DNA from: an uncultured Rhodopila sp.
Lineage (GTDB): Bacteria; Pseudomonadota; Alphaproteobacteria; Acetobacterales; Acetobacteraceae
Reading direction: 5' to 3'
Assembly: GCA_903851415.1 (NCBI GenBank)
Contig: CAINOE010000201.1
Coordinates: 1-58,766 of the forward strand
Length of the DNA: 58,766 nt
Part shown: positions 1 to 8,336 of the stretch, piece by piece
How positions within the stretch are numbered: the first letter of the stretch is position 1
How the letters are laid out: each line of letters begins with the position of its first letter
Translations under genes and position numbers: made by a program
The notes under the pieces: model-generated
What the model saw: only the letters and a program-made list of their open reading frames with translations
The model's database searches: none
Told to the model about the DNA's origin: nothing

Positions 1-1
1 G

Positions 2-817
2 AACACGCTGGTGATCCACCGCGCCGACATGTTCGGGCTGGGGCAGTTGTATCAGCTCCGCGGCCGTGTCGGCCGGGGCAAGCTGCGCGGCTACGCCTAT
101 CTGACCTGGCCGCCGAACCATCGATTGTCCGTCGCGGCGGAAAAGCGGCTGACGGTGATGCAGACGCTCGATGCGCTGGGTGCGGGGTTCACGCTGGCCT
201 CGCACGACCTCGACATCCGCGGCGCCGGGAATTTGCTGGGCGACGAGCAATCCGGGCACATCAAGGAAGTCGGCATCGAGCTGTACCAGCAGATGCTGGA
301 GGACGCGGTTGCCGATATCCGCGCCGGCGAGGGCAAGCGGGCGGGGCAGGAGCGGGACTGGACTCCCAACATCTCCCTCGGCCTGCCGGTGCTGATCCCG
401 GAGGAGTATGTGCGCGACCTGCCGGTGCGGCTCGGGCTGTACCGGCGCATCGGCGCGCTGGCGTCGGACGCCGAGAGCGACGCGATGGCGGCGGAACTGG
501 TCGATCGCTTCGGCAAGCTGCCGGAGGAGGTGGACAACCTGCTCGGCGTCGTTGCATTGAAGCGCGCCTGCCGCGAGGCCGGGGTCGAGAAGCTGGAAGC
601 CGGGCCGAAGGGCATGGTGCTGTCGTTCCGCGGCAATGCGTTCTCCAACCCGGCGGGGCTGGTGCAGTGGCTGTCGCGCAAGGGCGGGATGGTGAAGCTG
701 CGGCCGGACCACAAGCTGGCGATTGCGCGCGACATGGACGTGGCGACACGGCTGAAATTCGCCCGCGATACGTTGGGCGCGCTGGATCAGATCGTAAGGC
801 AGGCGAAGGCGGCATGA
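2..817 (+). CDS. mfd: Transcription-repair coupling factor Mfd, C-terminal part
   Basis: This is the 3' end of mfd (271 codons visible); the start lies upstream of the window. Mfd is an SF2 DNA translocase that removes RNA polymerase stalled at DNA lesions and recruits UvrA. The visible part begins in the second RecA-like domain with the RGRVGRG motif (helicase motif VI region, about residues 20-26), then the helical hook, then the C-terminal TRCF domain with the typical LPVLIPEEYVRDL segment (about residues 130-143). The stop codon overlaps the start of the downstream SGNH hydrolase, so the two are probably translated together. Family assignment is secure; only the truncation by the window edge limits it. 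Confidence 0.95.
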   Translation, partial: NTLVIHRADMFGLGQLYQLRGRVGRGKLRGYAYLTWPPNHRLSVAAEKRLTVMQTLDALGAGFTLASHDLDIRGAGNLLGDEQSGHIKEVGIELYQQMLEDAVADIRAGEGKRAGQERDWTPNISLGLPVLIPEEYVRDLPVRLGLYRRIGALASDAESDAMAAELVDRFGKLPEEVDNLLGVVALKRACREAGVEKLEAGPKGMVLSFRGNAFSNPAGLVQWLSRKGGMVKLRPDHKLAIARDMDVATRLKFARDTLGALDQIVRQAKAA

Positions 818-1494
818 TGAAACGGATGGTTCTGCCGGCGGCGGCGGTGCTGCTGTGTGTATGGGCGCAGCCGGGCGCGGCTGCCGAGAAGGGGTGTGCC
901 TCGGCCGCCTGCATCAACATGGTGTTCGACGGCGACAGCGTCTCGGCCGGGACGGGTGCTACCCGGGACAATACCCCGGATCGCCTGGTGGCGCGGGCGC
1001 TCGGGCATGTGCGGGTGTACAACGTGGCCGTTGGCGGCCGGCCCGTCGGCGAATGTCTGCGGTTGTTTCCGGAGCTGGTGGCCCGTCTGTTCGTGCCGGG
1101 CGGCGAGCCGAACGTGATCGTCTTCCACGGCGGCGACAATGACATCAGGCTCGGGAACGATGCCGCCCATACCTATGCCGTGTTCACCTCCTATGTCAGC
1201 CTGGCGCATGCGCAGGGCTGGAAAGTCGTTGTTTCAACAGAACTGCGGCGGTTTGACTTTCCGGCGGCAAAAGAAACGCAGCTTGAGGCCTACAATGATC
1301 GGCTGCGCGAGAACAAGGCGCATGCCGATGCGGTGGTCGATCTCGACGCCGAGCCGAGGTTCGCGGACGAAGCCTACCGGAGCGATCCGGCGGTGTTCAG
1401 CAAGGATCGCATCCATCCGAGCGACGGGGGCTACGCGATCATGGCGGATCTGCTGGCGCAAGCGGTGAAGCGGGTCGCCGGGCGGTCAAGATAA
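814..1494 (+). CDS. Secreted SGNH/GDSL-family hydrolase
   Basis: A predicted 226-residue exported esterase or lipase-like hydrolase. A signal peptide is visible (MMKRMVLPAAAVLLCVW, then an A-x-A site near residue 24). The four SGNH blocks can be read: FDGDSVSAG with the nucleophile Ser, the Gly of block II in VGGRPVG, GGDND of block III, and DRIHP with the catalytic Asp/His. The ATG at 814 overlaps the mfd stop codon, which decides the start and suggests coupled translation. The substrate cannot be told from sequence; acyl-ester or carbohydrate-ester hydrolysis are the usual activities of this family. Confidence 0.85.
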   Translation: MMKRMVLPAAAVLLCVWAQPGAAAEKGCASAACINMVFDGDSVSAGTGATRDNTPDRLVARALGHVRVYNVAVGGRPVGECLRLFPELVARLFVPGGEPNVIVFHGGDNDIRLGNDAAHTYAVFTSYVSLAHAQGWKVVVSTELRRFDFPAAKETQLEAYNDRLRENKAHADAVVDLDAEPRFADEAYRSDPAVFSKDRIHPSDGGYAIMADLLAQAVKRVAGRSR

Positions 1495-1504
1495 AGGTCG
1501 CCAA

Positions 1505-1876
1505 TCAGGGATCGCCGCGCACTTCCCGCATCTCTGACTGTAGTTGCTTGATCTGCTTCCACATCACCGACATCTGCTCGCCGAGTGTGCGCACATCGGC
1601 GCGGGTGTTGTCGTTGGCGCGCTCCACAGCATCGACCGCGCCCATGTTCACCGCGATATCGTCACGAATCAGCGTGACAGCGTTTTCCAGGCGATCGACG
1701 CGCTCCATGATGTCCGCGCGGGTCTTGCCCAGTTCGGCCAAAAAGTCGGATCGCAGCCGCGCTTGCTCGCCCTTCAGACTGGTTATGTCGGCTTCCAGCC
1801 GGGTTTGCCCGGCTTCCAGCCGGGTTTGCCCGGCTTCCAGCCGAGCCAATGCCGCCAGGACAGGACTGTCGCTCAT
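1505..1876 (-). CDS. Coiled-coil protein with N-terminal heptad tandem repeats
   Basis: A 123-residue protein without recognised enzymatic domains. Residues 10-30 contain RLEAGQT repeated in tandem, followed by a long heptad-rich region (about residues 30-120) rich in Glu, Arg, Asp and Leu, typical of a coiled coil. No signal peptide or membrane segment is visible. It lies opposite to the SGNH gene, with the two stop codons facing each other. The function is unknown; similar short coiled-coil proteins are common lineage-specific genes in alphaproteobacteria. The protein-like composition and clean frame support it being real. Confidence 0.65.
   Translation of the reverse strand: MSDSPVLAALARLEAGQTRLEAGQTRLEADITSLKGEQARLRSDFLAELGKTRADIMERVDRLENAVTLIRDDIAVNMGAVDAVERANDNTRADVRTLGEQMSVMWKQIKQLQSEMREVRGDP
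1789..1851. repeat. 21-bp tandem repeat inside the coiled-coil gene
   Basis: Two perfect 21-bp units (1789-1809 and 1810-1830) and a third partial, diverging unit (1831-1851) are visible. Each unit encodes one RLEAGQT heptad, so gain or loss of a unit keeps both the reading frame and the coiled-coil register. Confidence 0.9.
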
Positions 1877-2000
1877 CCAGCTAATCCCCTCAACCGCCGA
1901 AGCAACCAGCCCCGGCCGATTGGCAGATTACTGTGCATGATGGGCGCATTCAAGACGGACGTGATCCGCCCCTGTCGCCCGACCTCCGCCGCGGAAAGGC

Positions 2001-2438
2001 TCAGCTCTTCTGCGCCGAAAAGGCGTAGCCGCAGCCGGTGCCGCTGATCTTGCCGCTGATCTGCGATCCGCTGACACCGCCGGTCATCTCCGCCTGGTTG
2101 TTCGGGCTGAATGCATCGAACGACCCGTCCGGACCGATATTGACGGTAAATGACGGCGAACTGGAGAAGCCCGAACCCGCCGGAACGTTCGGATGATACA
2201 GGACATAGGCGAACGCATTGTTCTGCACGACCAGGGTGATCGCAGGAGGCGTATCGCACCAGTTGCTGTTGGCTCCCTTCACCGCGGAAGTGGTGAGCTG
2301 AATCGTCCCACGGTAGGTCCCGTCGAACGAAACGGCCGGTGACGCCGGCGGGGGCGGGACGGCGGGTGGCGCGGATGGCGCGCATCCGCTGACCGCGGCG
2401 GCCAGAACAACGGTGGCGAACGCGATTCCAGCACGCAT
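2001..2438 (-). CDS. Predicted small lipoprotein
   Basis: A 145-residue predicted lipoprotein. The N terminus is a lipoprotein signal: MRAGIAFATVVLAAAVSGC, with a lipobox ending at Cys19. A Pro/Ala-rich linker follows, then a domain of about 110 residues with alternating beta-like segments (FDGTYRGTIQLT, NWCDTPPAITLVV, SFTVNIGPDGSF, GSQISGKISG). The two Cys residues of the mature domain (in NWCDT and GTGCGY) could form a disulfide. No family is recognised with certainty. It is monocistronic and lies downstream of the antiporter gene in the same direction. Confidence 0.75.
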   Translation of the reverse strand: MRAGIAFATVVLAAAVSGCAPSAPPAVPPPPASPAVSFDGTYRGTIQLTTSAVKGANSNWCDTPPAITLVVQNNAFAYVLYHPNVPAGSGFSSSPSFTVNIGPDGSFDAFSPNNQAEMTGGVSGSQISGKISGTGCGYAFSAQKS

Positions 2439-2507
2439 GTCAAATCTCCGAGGCCAGGGAACCGCAGGACATCATGAACCGCAGCGCTTCGCAAGCGCGC
2501 AACGATG

Positions 2508-3767
2508 TCACCCCGCCGGCGGCGGCGCGCCATAGACCGCGGTGATGACGCGCGGCAGCAGCAGCCCCTGCACGACCACGGTGAAGATCACCACGCCGAA
2601 GCAGATGGTCAGCAGCAGGCTGCGATACGGTGTCTCCGGCAGCAGCAGCGCCAGCGCGATGGAGACTCCGCCGCGCAGCCCCGCCCAGGTCAGCACGCCG
2701 ATGGCGCGTGCCGTGCCGGGCACGCGCATGTCCAGCAGCAGCATCGGAGCGCCCACGCTCGCCAGCCGGGCCAGCAGCGCCAGCGGCGCCGCCAGCGCGA
2801 CCGCGGCCAACCCCTGCCAGCTCAGCTCGATCGTCAGGATCAGGAAGCCGATGAGGCAGTACAGAAACGTGTTCAGCAGATCGTCCACCAGCGACCAGAA
2901 GGTGACCAGTGTGCTCCGCCATTCTTCCTCCGCCGGTTTTCCCGCCAGCGCGTAGGCCAGCACCGCCCCCGCGGTCACCACCGCAATCGGCCCTGAAACG
3001 CCCAGTTCGACGGCCGCGCGATAGGTGGACAGCGCCAGCGCCAATGAGATGGTCAGCGCCAGGCTGGTATCGTTCGTGATCCGGAAGACGCGCCAGGTCA
3101 GATAGCCCGCCGCCGCGCCGAGCGCCGCGCCGCCCGCGCCTTCGACCAGGATCGCCTCGGCGAGGCGGCCGTGGCCGATGACGTCTGTCCGGCCGGCCGC
3201 GAGGCCGAGGGCGGCGGTAAACAGGACGACCGCGGCGCCGTCGTTGAACAGGCTCTCCCCGGTGATGATCAAGCGCAGTCCTGCCGGCAGATGCAGCCGC
3301 GCCAGCAGCCCCTCCACCGCGACCGCGTCCGTCGGCGCCAGTATCGCGCCGAGAACGAGACACCACCCGGGCGGGACCGGCATGCCAACCAGTTGCAGGA
3401 CGCCCCAAATGCCGGCGCCGAACAGCCCGGTGGCCAGGACCACGCCGACGGTCGCCAAGGTCCCAACGGTCCAGGCCCGGCGGCGCAGGTCGCGCAGATC
3501 GACATGCAGGCTGCCGGCGAACAGCAGCAGGGCCAGGAAGCCATCGAGCAGGATCTGCGGCAGATGCGCCTGCAAAATCCGCTCCCGCAGGCGCTCGCGC
3601 ATGTCGCCGTTGCCGAAGGCGGCATCGCCCGCGATGATGAGCGAAGCCATCAGCAGCGAGCCGAGCAGCAGCGCCACCGGCCGCGGCAGGCGCAGCGTGC
3701 GGTCGTTGACCACGCCGGTGACCGCGGCGAGGAGCAGGAGCAGGGAGCCAAGATCGAAAGTCGACAT
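2508..3767 (-). CDS. CPA1-family Na+/H+ antiporter (NhaP-like)
   Basis: A 419-residue polytopic membrane protein of the monovalent cation:proton antiporter-1 family, which exchanges Na+ or K+ for H+ at the inner membrane. About 12 hydrophobic segments are visible. Diagnostic stretches are ILAPTDAVAVEGLL (about residues 140-155, with the conserved TD pair) and GESLFNDGAAVVLF (about residues 167-181, with the ND pair typical of CPA1). The C terminus is short, without a large cytoplasmic regulatory domain. The start is an ATG at 3767. Ion specificity cannot be decided from sequence. Confidence 0.9.
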   Translation of the reverse strand: MSTFDLGSLLLLLAAVTGVVNDRTLRLPRPVALLLGSLLMASLIIAGDAAFGNGDMRERLRERILQAHLPQILLDGFLALLLFAGSLHVDLRDLRRRAWTVGTLATVGVVLATGLFGAGIWGVLQLVGMPVPPGWCLVLGAILAPTDAVAVEGLLARLHLPAGLRLIITGESLFNDGAAVVLFTAALGLAAGRTDVIGHGRLAEAILVEGAGGAALGAAAGYLTWRVFRITNDTSLALTISLALALSTYRAAVELGVSGPIAVVTAGAVLAYALAGKPAEEEWRSTLVTFWSLVDDLLNTFLYCLIGFLILTIELSWQGLAAVALAAPLALLARLASVGAPMLLLDMRVPGTARAIGVLTWAGLRGGVSIALALLLPETPYRSLLLTICFGVVIFTVVVQGLLLPRVITAVYGAPPPAG

Positions 3768-3813
3768 GGTTCGTCCGTGGCGGCCGGGGGCGAAGTGGCA
3801 TCGGCCTCCGCGT

Positions 3814-3850
3814 CGTCATGGCGGCCGCAGGGCCACCATCCACGCCTTCG
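3814..3850. repeat. Dispersed palindromic repeat, type B, degenerate copy
   Basis: The CGTCATGGCGG...CCACCATCCACGCC pattern matches the longer copies near 35.6 kb and 48.55 kb. It lies in the 190-bp gap between the antiporter and the debranching-enzyme gene. A GC-rich short palindrome is followed by the ATCCACGCC tail. Confidence 0.6.
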
Positions 3851-3957
3851 TTTGAACATGCAAAGGGTGCAGATGAACCTATGCAAACATGAAACACCGG
3901 GGCCCCCGGAGCGCCGATCTCAGCAATCGGCATGTTTGCCGGCGAGTCCGCCGAACC

Positions 3958-6123
3958 TCATTCCGCGGCAAGAGCCTCCCGCGCCGCCACGCTGCTACGA
4001 TACGCCACTACCCCGGGATCGCCTCGCACCACGTCCCAGACCGTCTTCTCGCCCTCCAGCCGGAAGCGGATATCCAAATGCCGCCGCCCGACCCGCAAAT
4101 CCAGCAGAGTGACGTCCGGAAGCCACTCCGGGAGGTGCGGATCGACATACAGACGATCATTCGGCGCGTCCTGCTGGATGCCGAGCATCGCCTGCAGCAG
4201 GGCGAAGCACGATCCCGCCGCCCAGGCCTGCGGCACGTTCGCCCCAAGATACTGCACCGGAAAATTCGCCCCGTCGCGCGCCACCCCGGCATACAGCTCC
4301 GGCAATTGGTGCAGCAGGAAATGACTGGCCGCCTCGCTGATGTCGCGCGCAATCTGCGCCGCCTCGGCGGCGAAGCCGTAGCGCCGGAACCCCAGCACGA
4401 TCAGGCTGTTGTCGTGCGGCCAAACCGAGCCGTTCTGGTAGGAATACGGATTATACGCCGGATGCCCGCTCGACAGCGTGCGGATGCCCCAGCCCGAGTT
4501 CATGTCCGGCGCCATCAGCCGCGCCACCACCCGCGCCGCCCGATCTGCCGGAACGATCCCGGACCATAACAGATGCCCGGGATTGGAGGCGACCGTCATC
4601 ACCCGGCGCTTCTCGCCATCCAGCATGTAGGCGTAGAAACCGGAGTCCTCGTCCCAAAACGCCTCGTTGAACTTAACAAACAACGCCGCCGCCTTCCGCC
4701 GCAGCTCCCCGGCGCGTTCGGATTTCCCCAGCGCATCGAACACCTCCGCCATGCGCAGCCAGGCGTCGTAGACATAGCCCTGCAATTCGCACAGCGCCTT
4801 GGGCCCGCGCACCGGCGTTCCGTCCGTATATGTCATGGAATCGCCGGCATCCTTCCAGGCCATGTTCTCATAGCCCACCGGCGAGCGGGTCTGGTACTCC
4901 TGAAAGCCGTCGCCGTCGCGGTCGCCGTCGTTGTCGATCCATGCCAGCGCCGCCTCGGCATTCGGCAGAAACTTTTCAAGCAGCGAATGATCGCCCGTCG
5001 CCCGCCATGCGGCATGCAGAGTGATCAGATACAAAGGCGTCGCATCCGCTGTGCCGTAATATGGCGTATGCGGAATCAGCTTGAAATGCGCCAGTTCGCC
5101 ATAGCGGAGCTCATGCATGATCTTGCCCGGTTCGGCGTCCCGGAACTCGTCGCGCTCATGCGACTGCCAGCGGCCAAGAATTTCCAGCGAGCCGCGGGCG
5201 AACTCCGGGTACACAAGGATGTTCTGTAAAGAAACGATCAGGCTGTCGCGGCCGAACGGCGCCACGAACCACGGCAGCCCGGCGGCCGGCAGGAACACCA
5301 TGTGGTCCGTTCCCGCCAGCGGCAGGCGCAGCGACGCCATGTCGTCGATCGCCTGCTGGAAGAAGCGGTAAAATTCCTCGTTGCTGGTGCGCAGCTTCAG
5401 CACCGTCTGCCGCCAGTCCCGGTGCGCCTTCGCCTGAGGCGAGGACTCGGCGTACATCGCGCATTCGTTCGGCGCGCGATAGATCTTCTTGCCGTCGGCG
5501 AATTCGTATAGCAGGCAGCAATGCCAGGTCCCGCCGGGCGGCAGGCTGACCTCGAAACTCAGCCGCCCGTTGGCGAATACGGCGCGCGAATGGCTCTCGC
5601 CAACGATGATCGCAACCGAACGCGAGAAGTCCGCGTTGCAGTAGGTGGTGCACAGAGTCTGCCGCGCCTCCGACCAGTCGGACTTGATATGGCCGCGGCG
5701 GATGTCGCGCTTCGCCTTGACGTCGAACACATCGGCAAAATCCGAGCGTAGCGCGATCTCCAGATTGAACCGGATCGGCTTCTGGCCATGGTTGGTGATG
5801 TCCAGGTCCTCATGCATGCCCTGGTCGATCACCCGCGACAACCCGAACGCCAGCGTCTGGCGCGGGACCGGCCCGTCCTCCGTCAGGAAGGCCCGGTTGG
5901 TCAGGAAGATGCGCGCCGAGTCGAAATTCACCGCGCCGCCGTTCAAGAGGTCCCATTCGGTGCCGTTGGCATACACCGACCAGGCGCTGATCAGCCGCGT
6001 GTCGAAGAAATACAGGCCCTTGTCGCCGGGCCAATGGATCTGGCCGCTCGGTTCGGTCACCAGCACCGTCATGGCCTGGTGGATGGCGATCTGCGGCGGG
6101 CCGACCTGAACCTTGAAGGCCAT
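3958..6123 (-). CDS. Glycogen-debranching amylo-alpha-1,6-glucosidase family protein
   Basis: A 721-residue predicted cytoplasmic glycoside hydrolase of the two-domain debranching family (GDE N-terminal bis-type domain, then an alpha/alpha-barrel GDE_C domain). The N-terminal beta-rich part spans about residues 10-230. The catalytic barrel contains FGRDSLIVSLQ and the motif AYNPYSYQNGSVWPHDN typical of the family. The ATG at 6123 is preceded by GGAG at a good distance. A longer upstream frame exists but runs antisense through the divergent thioesterase gene, so it was rejected as the start. Expected activity is cleavage of alpha-1,6 branches in glycogen or trehalose-related glucans; the exact substrate is an inference. 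Confidence 0.9.
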   Translation of the reverse strand: MAFKVQVGPPQIAIHQAMTVLVTEPSGQIHWPGDKGLYFFDTRLISAWSVYANGTEWDLLNGGAVNFDSARIFLTNRAFLTEDGPVPRQTLAFGLSRVIDQGMHEDLDITNHGQKPIRFNLEIALRSDFADVFDVKAKRDIRRGHIKSDWSEARQTLCTTYCNADFSRSVAIIVGESHSRAVFANGRLSFEVSLPPGGTWHCCLLYEFADGKKIYRAPNECAMYAESSPQAKAHRDWRQTVLKLRTSNEEFYRFFQQAIDDMASLRLPLAGTDHMVFLPAAGLPWFVAPFGRDSLIVSLQNILVYPEFARGSLEILGRWQSHERDEFRDAEPGKIMHELRYGELAHFKLIPHTPYYGTADATPLYLITLHAAWRATGDHSLLEKFLPNAEAALAWIDNDGDRDGDGFQEYQTRSPVGYENMAWKDAGDSMTYTDGTPVRGPKALCELQGYVYDAWLRMAEVFDALGKSERAGELRRKAAALFVKFNEAFWDEDSGFYAYMLDGEKRRVMTVASNPGHLLWSGIVPADRAARVVARLMAPDMNSGWGIRTLSSGHPAYNPYSYQNGSVWPHDNSLIVLGFRRYGFAAEAAQIARDISEAASHFLLHQLPELYAGVARDGANFPVQYLGANVPQAWAAGSCFALLQAMLGIQQDAPNDRLYVDPHLPEWLPDVTLLDLRVGRRHLDIRFRLEGEKTVWDVVRGDPGVVAYRSSVAAREALAAE

Positions 6124-6202
6124 TTGGAGTCTCCGCGTTGTGAGGTGGGCCGAGTGGCTATAGCGTGGCTTGGCCGGATTGATCACGTGACAGGATGGTA
6201 GG

Positions 6203-6646
6203 GTGGACGCGCTGGATACAAAATGGACGCTGGACCACATCCGGCAGCATATCGAGGACGGGGTGCCGCTGGTGCCCCTGTTCAACATTGATGTCATCGA
6301 GGCCAGCCCGGAGCGCGGCGCCGTCCGGCTGCGCGAAGGCGACCATGTGACCCGGCCCGGCGGCAGCATCGCCGGCCCCGTCCAGTTCGCCCTGGCCGAT
6401 GTCGCGACGTATGCGCTCATCCTGGCCGCGCGGCATGATGAACATGCGGTGACGGTCGATCTGACGATCAACTTCCTTCGTCCCGCGATGAGCCTGCCGC
6501 TGGTCGCCGTCGCGACATCCCTGCGCGCCGGGCGGCGGCTGTTCACCGCCGAAGTGCGGATCACGGAGGAATCGAGCGGGCGGCTGATTTCGCACGCGAC
6601 GACCACCTATGCGCTCAGCGCGGCGGACCCCGCCGATGTAGGCTAA
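6203..6646 (+). CDS. PaaI-like hotdog-fold thioesterase
   Basis: A 147-residue protein of the hotdog-fold acyl-CoA thioesterase superfamily. Visible signatures are the segment HVTRPGGSIAGPVQFALADVA, with the conserved Gly-rich turn leading into the central helix, and the strand VTVDLTINFLRPA, which matches the typical tTvdl.inflrpa pattern. A GTG start at 6203 fits the family N terminus; it lies 79 bp from the divergent debranching-enzyme start. It probably hydrolyses a CoA thioester; the substrate is unknown. Confidence 0.85.
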   Translation: MDALDTKWTLDHIRQHIEDGVPLVPLFNIDVIEASPERGAVRLREGDHVTRPGGSIAGPVQFALADVATYALILAARHDEHAVTVDLTINFLRPAMSLPLVAVATSLRAGRRLFTAEVRITEESSGRLISHATTTYALSAADPADVG

Positions 6647-6742
6647 GTCTCTCCGGGTCATTGTTTTCGCGCACTGCTCTTCCCACATCTCCGCGCGGAG
6701 AAGCCGGATTGTTCGGCGGCAAAAAAATGAAGGATCAAACCC

Positions 6743-6961
6743 ATGACCGCGGTATCGCGTGCTTTGCTTACGGCTGCGTGCTTGATTGCTCCCCTCGCCG
6801 GATGCGGCGGCAACCGAACCACCGCCGCTGCCGGTGTTCCTGACACATCAACCCCGGGTTGGACCGGCGCCACATTTGTCGTCGGCTCCAACAGCACGGT
6901 CGCCAGTAACGCCTCGGCGACCTACATGCAGCAGAAGTGGCAGCTTACGCCGAGCCGGTAG
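6743..6961 (+). CDS. Very small predicted lipoprotein
   Basis: A 72-residue predicted lipoprotein. The N terminus MTAVSRALLTAACLIAPLAGC has a charged start, a hydrophobic core and a LAGC lipobox; the mature part is Ser/Thr/Ala rich and about 50 residues long. A GAAGGA ribosome-binding site lies just upstream of the ATG at 6743. No domain is recognised. It could be an outer-membrane lipoprotein of unknown role. Confidence 0.6.
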   Translation: MTAVSRALLTAACLIAPLAGCGGNRTTAAAGVPDTSTPGWTGATFVVGSNSTVASNASATYMQQKWQLTPSR

Positions 6962-7084
6962 GAACTGAGCCAGCAAAGGCTCGATCTCACCTTCGCCGCC
7001 GCCGCAATGCAAAAAGAGGGGTGGTCCCAAAATCCAGGCAATATGTGTGCACTGGCCGGCGCGACAAAGCTGTAGGTGCCGGGA

Positions 7085-7699
7085 TCACCGGGGCCATCGT
7101 AAATCATCGACCATGTTGTTTATCATCAGCCTGATTCGCTGGGAGCGTGCATCGGCCGCGGGCCGGGCCGTCGGCGAACATGGTTTGTTATTCCGAGGTC
7201 TTTGCTTGGCTGTAACCCGTCGCCATAGGGGATAACCCCACTCGGTCTGTGTCACGCTCTCGGCCTGCCCGAGAAGCCTATCAAATTCGGCTTCGCCATG
7301 GTCGGGAAGAATCGAGGCCCTCTCCAACTGTCGCGCAGCCTCCGCCAGTCGCCGCTGGTGGTTCGCCTTGTCTAAGAGAGCGGCCTCATAGACTCGAAGC
7401 ACGGCGACAAAACCGCGTTTCAATGCTTGAATCTCTGCCGGGCGAATTGAGGCGAGAGTGTCTGACCGATATAGCAGGGTCCAAATCCGGGATGGCGTCC
7501 TCGTCAGCATCTTAGCGGCTTCTCGCACACCTTCTGCATATCGGCGGAAGGTGTCTTGCAAAAAGTTTTCCAGGCCAGGCCCGCCGCGCCCGAGTTGACT
7601 GTCGAGCCTGTTATAGCGCCCGGGCTCAGCGCTGAGCGTGGTGTCGACATAGCTTGGGTTGTTCGCCCCCCTCGGTCGGTGTGCTAAACAACCGCGCAT
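7085..7699 (-). CDS. Hypothetical protein, helical
   Basis: Up to 204 residues, with a mostly helical central region (about residues 45-145) rich in Ala, Arg, Leu and Glu, including RIWTLLYRSDTLASIRP and KANHQRRLAEAARQLERA. No domain is recognised. The ATG at 7699 overlaps the divergent Uma2 start (7698) on the other strand, so a start further inside, near YVDTTLSAEPGRYNRLD, is also possible. The long open frame and protein-like composition favour a real gene, but confidence is moderate. The C-terminal 50 residues look atypical and may be frame-extended. Confidence 0.55.
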   Translation of the reverse strand: MRGCLAHRPRGANNPSYVDTTLSAEPGRYNRLDSQLGRGGPGLENFLQDTFRRYAEGVREAAKMLTRTPSRIWTLLYRSDTLASIRPAEIQALKRGFVAVLRVYEAALLDKANHQRRLAEAARQLERASILPDHGEAEFDRLLGQAESVTQTEWGYPLWRRVTAKQRPRNNKPCSPTARPAADARSQRIRLMINNMVDDLRWPR

Positions 7700-8273
7700 G
7701 AGCAGCGCCCTTCGCCAGCCGATGACTCTCGACCAATTCCTCGCCTGGGAAGAAGCCCAGCCGCTGCGCCATGAGTTCGACGGCTGGCATCCGGTCGCGA
7801 TGACCGGCGGCACCGACCTGCACGAGGCGATCGGCGGCACGCTGCGCGCCCTGCTGCGGGAACGGCTGCGCGGCAAGCCCTGTAGGGTCCGCGGTCCAAC
7901 CCTCAAGATCGAAGTGCAAGGCCGCATCCGCTACCCCGACGCCTTCGTCTACTGTACCCCGGTTCCGCCAGGGGAAACCGTCATCCGCGAGCCGGTTGTG
8001 GTGTTCGAGGTGCTCAGCCCCGGCACCTCGCGCACCGACCGCATCGAGAAGCTGCGGGAATACCAGGCAACGCCATCGATCCTGCGCTACATCATACTGG
8101 AGCAGGACAGTGTCGCTGCCACGGTCTTCGCGCGTGAGGGCGACCATTGGGACGCTCGCGTTCTGACCGGTGGTGAAATCCTGGAACTTCCGGAAATCGA
8201 TGCCGCCATCCCGCTCTCCGACATCTACGCGGATGTGGCCTTGCCGGCACCGGACCAAGACGCACCCGCCTGA
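7698..8273 (+). CDS. Uma2-family putative restriction endonuclease-like protein
   Basis: A 191-residue protein of the Uma2 family (PD-(D/E)xK nuclease fold). Visible hallmarks: MTLDQFLAWEE at the N terminus, HEFDGW with the first acidic residue, YPDAFVY with the conserved Asp, VVFEVLSPGTSRTDR with the catalytic Glu, and EKLREYQATPSI with the Lys. The genome has many such paralogues in related bacteria; a second copy lies at 15.9 kb. The biological role is unresolved. The ATG at 7698 gives the standard N terminus. Confidence 0.85.
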   Translation: MSSALRQPMTLDQFLAWEEAQPLRHEFDGWHPVAMTGGTDLHEAIGGTLRALLRERLRGKPCRVRGPTLKIEVQGRIRYPDAFVYCTPVPPGETVIREPVVVFEVLSPGTSRTDRIEKLREYQATPSILRYIILEQDSVAATVFAREGDHWDARVLTGGEILELPEIDAAIPLSDIYADVALPAPDQDAPA

Positions 8274-8336
8274 CCGTTGCGTGGTTCGCTTGTCCGGTAT
8301 TCAATCCCGGCAACCAGACCGACGACAGGAGCCAGC

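Noticed and set aside
6124..6606. N-terminal extension of the debranching enzyme by 161 codons
   Set aside because: The extension is antisense to the thioesterase gene; the ATG at 6123 with GGAG fits the family start.
6922..7107. A minus-strand small frame starting MIYDGPGDPGTYSFV
   Set aside because: The start looks protein-like, but the rest is Cys/Ser-rich and without a ribosome-binding site; not convincing.
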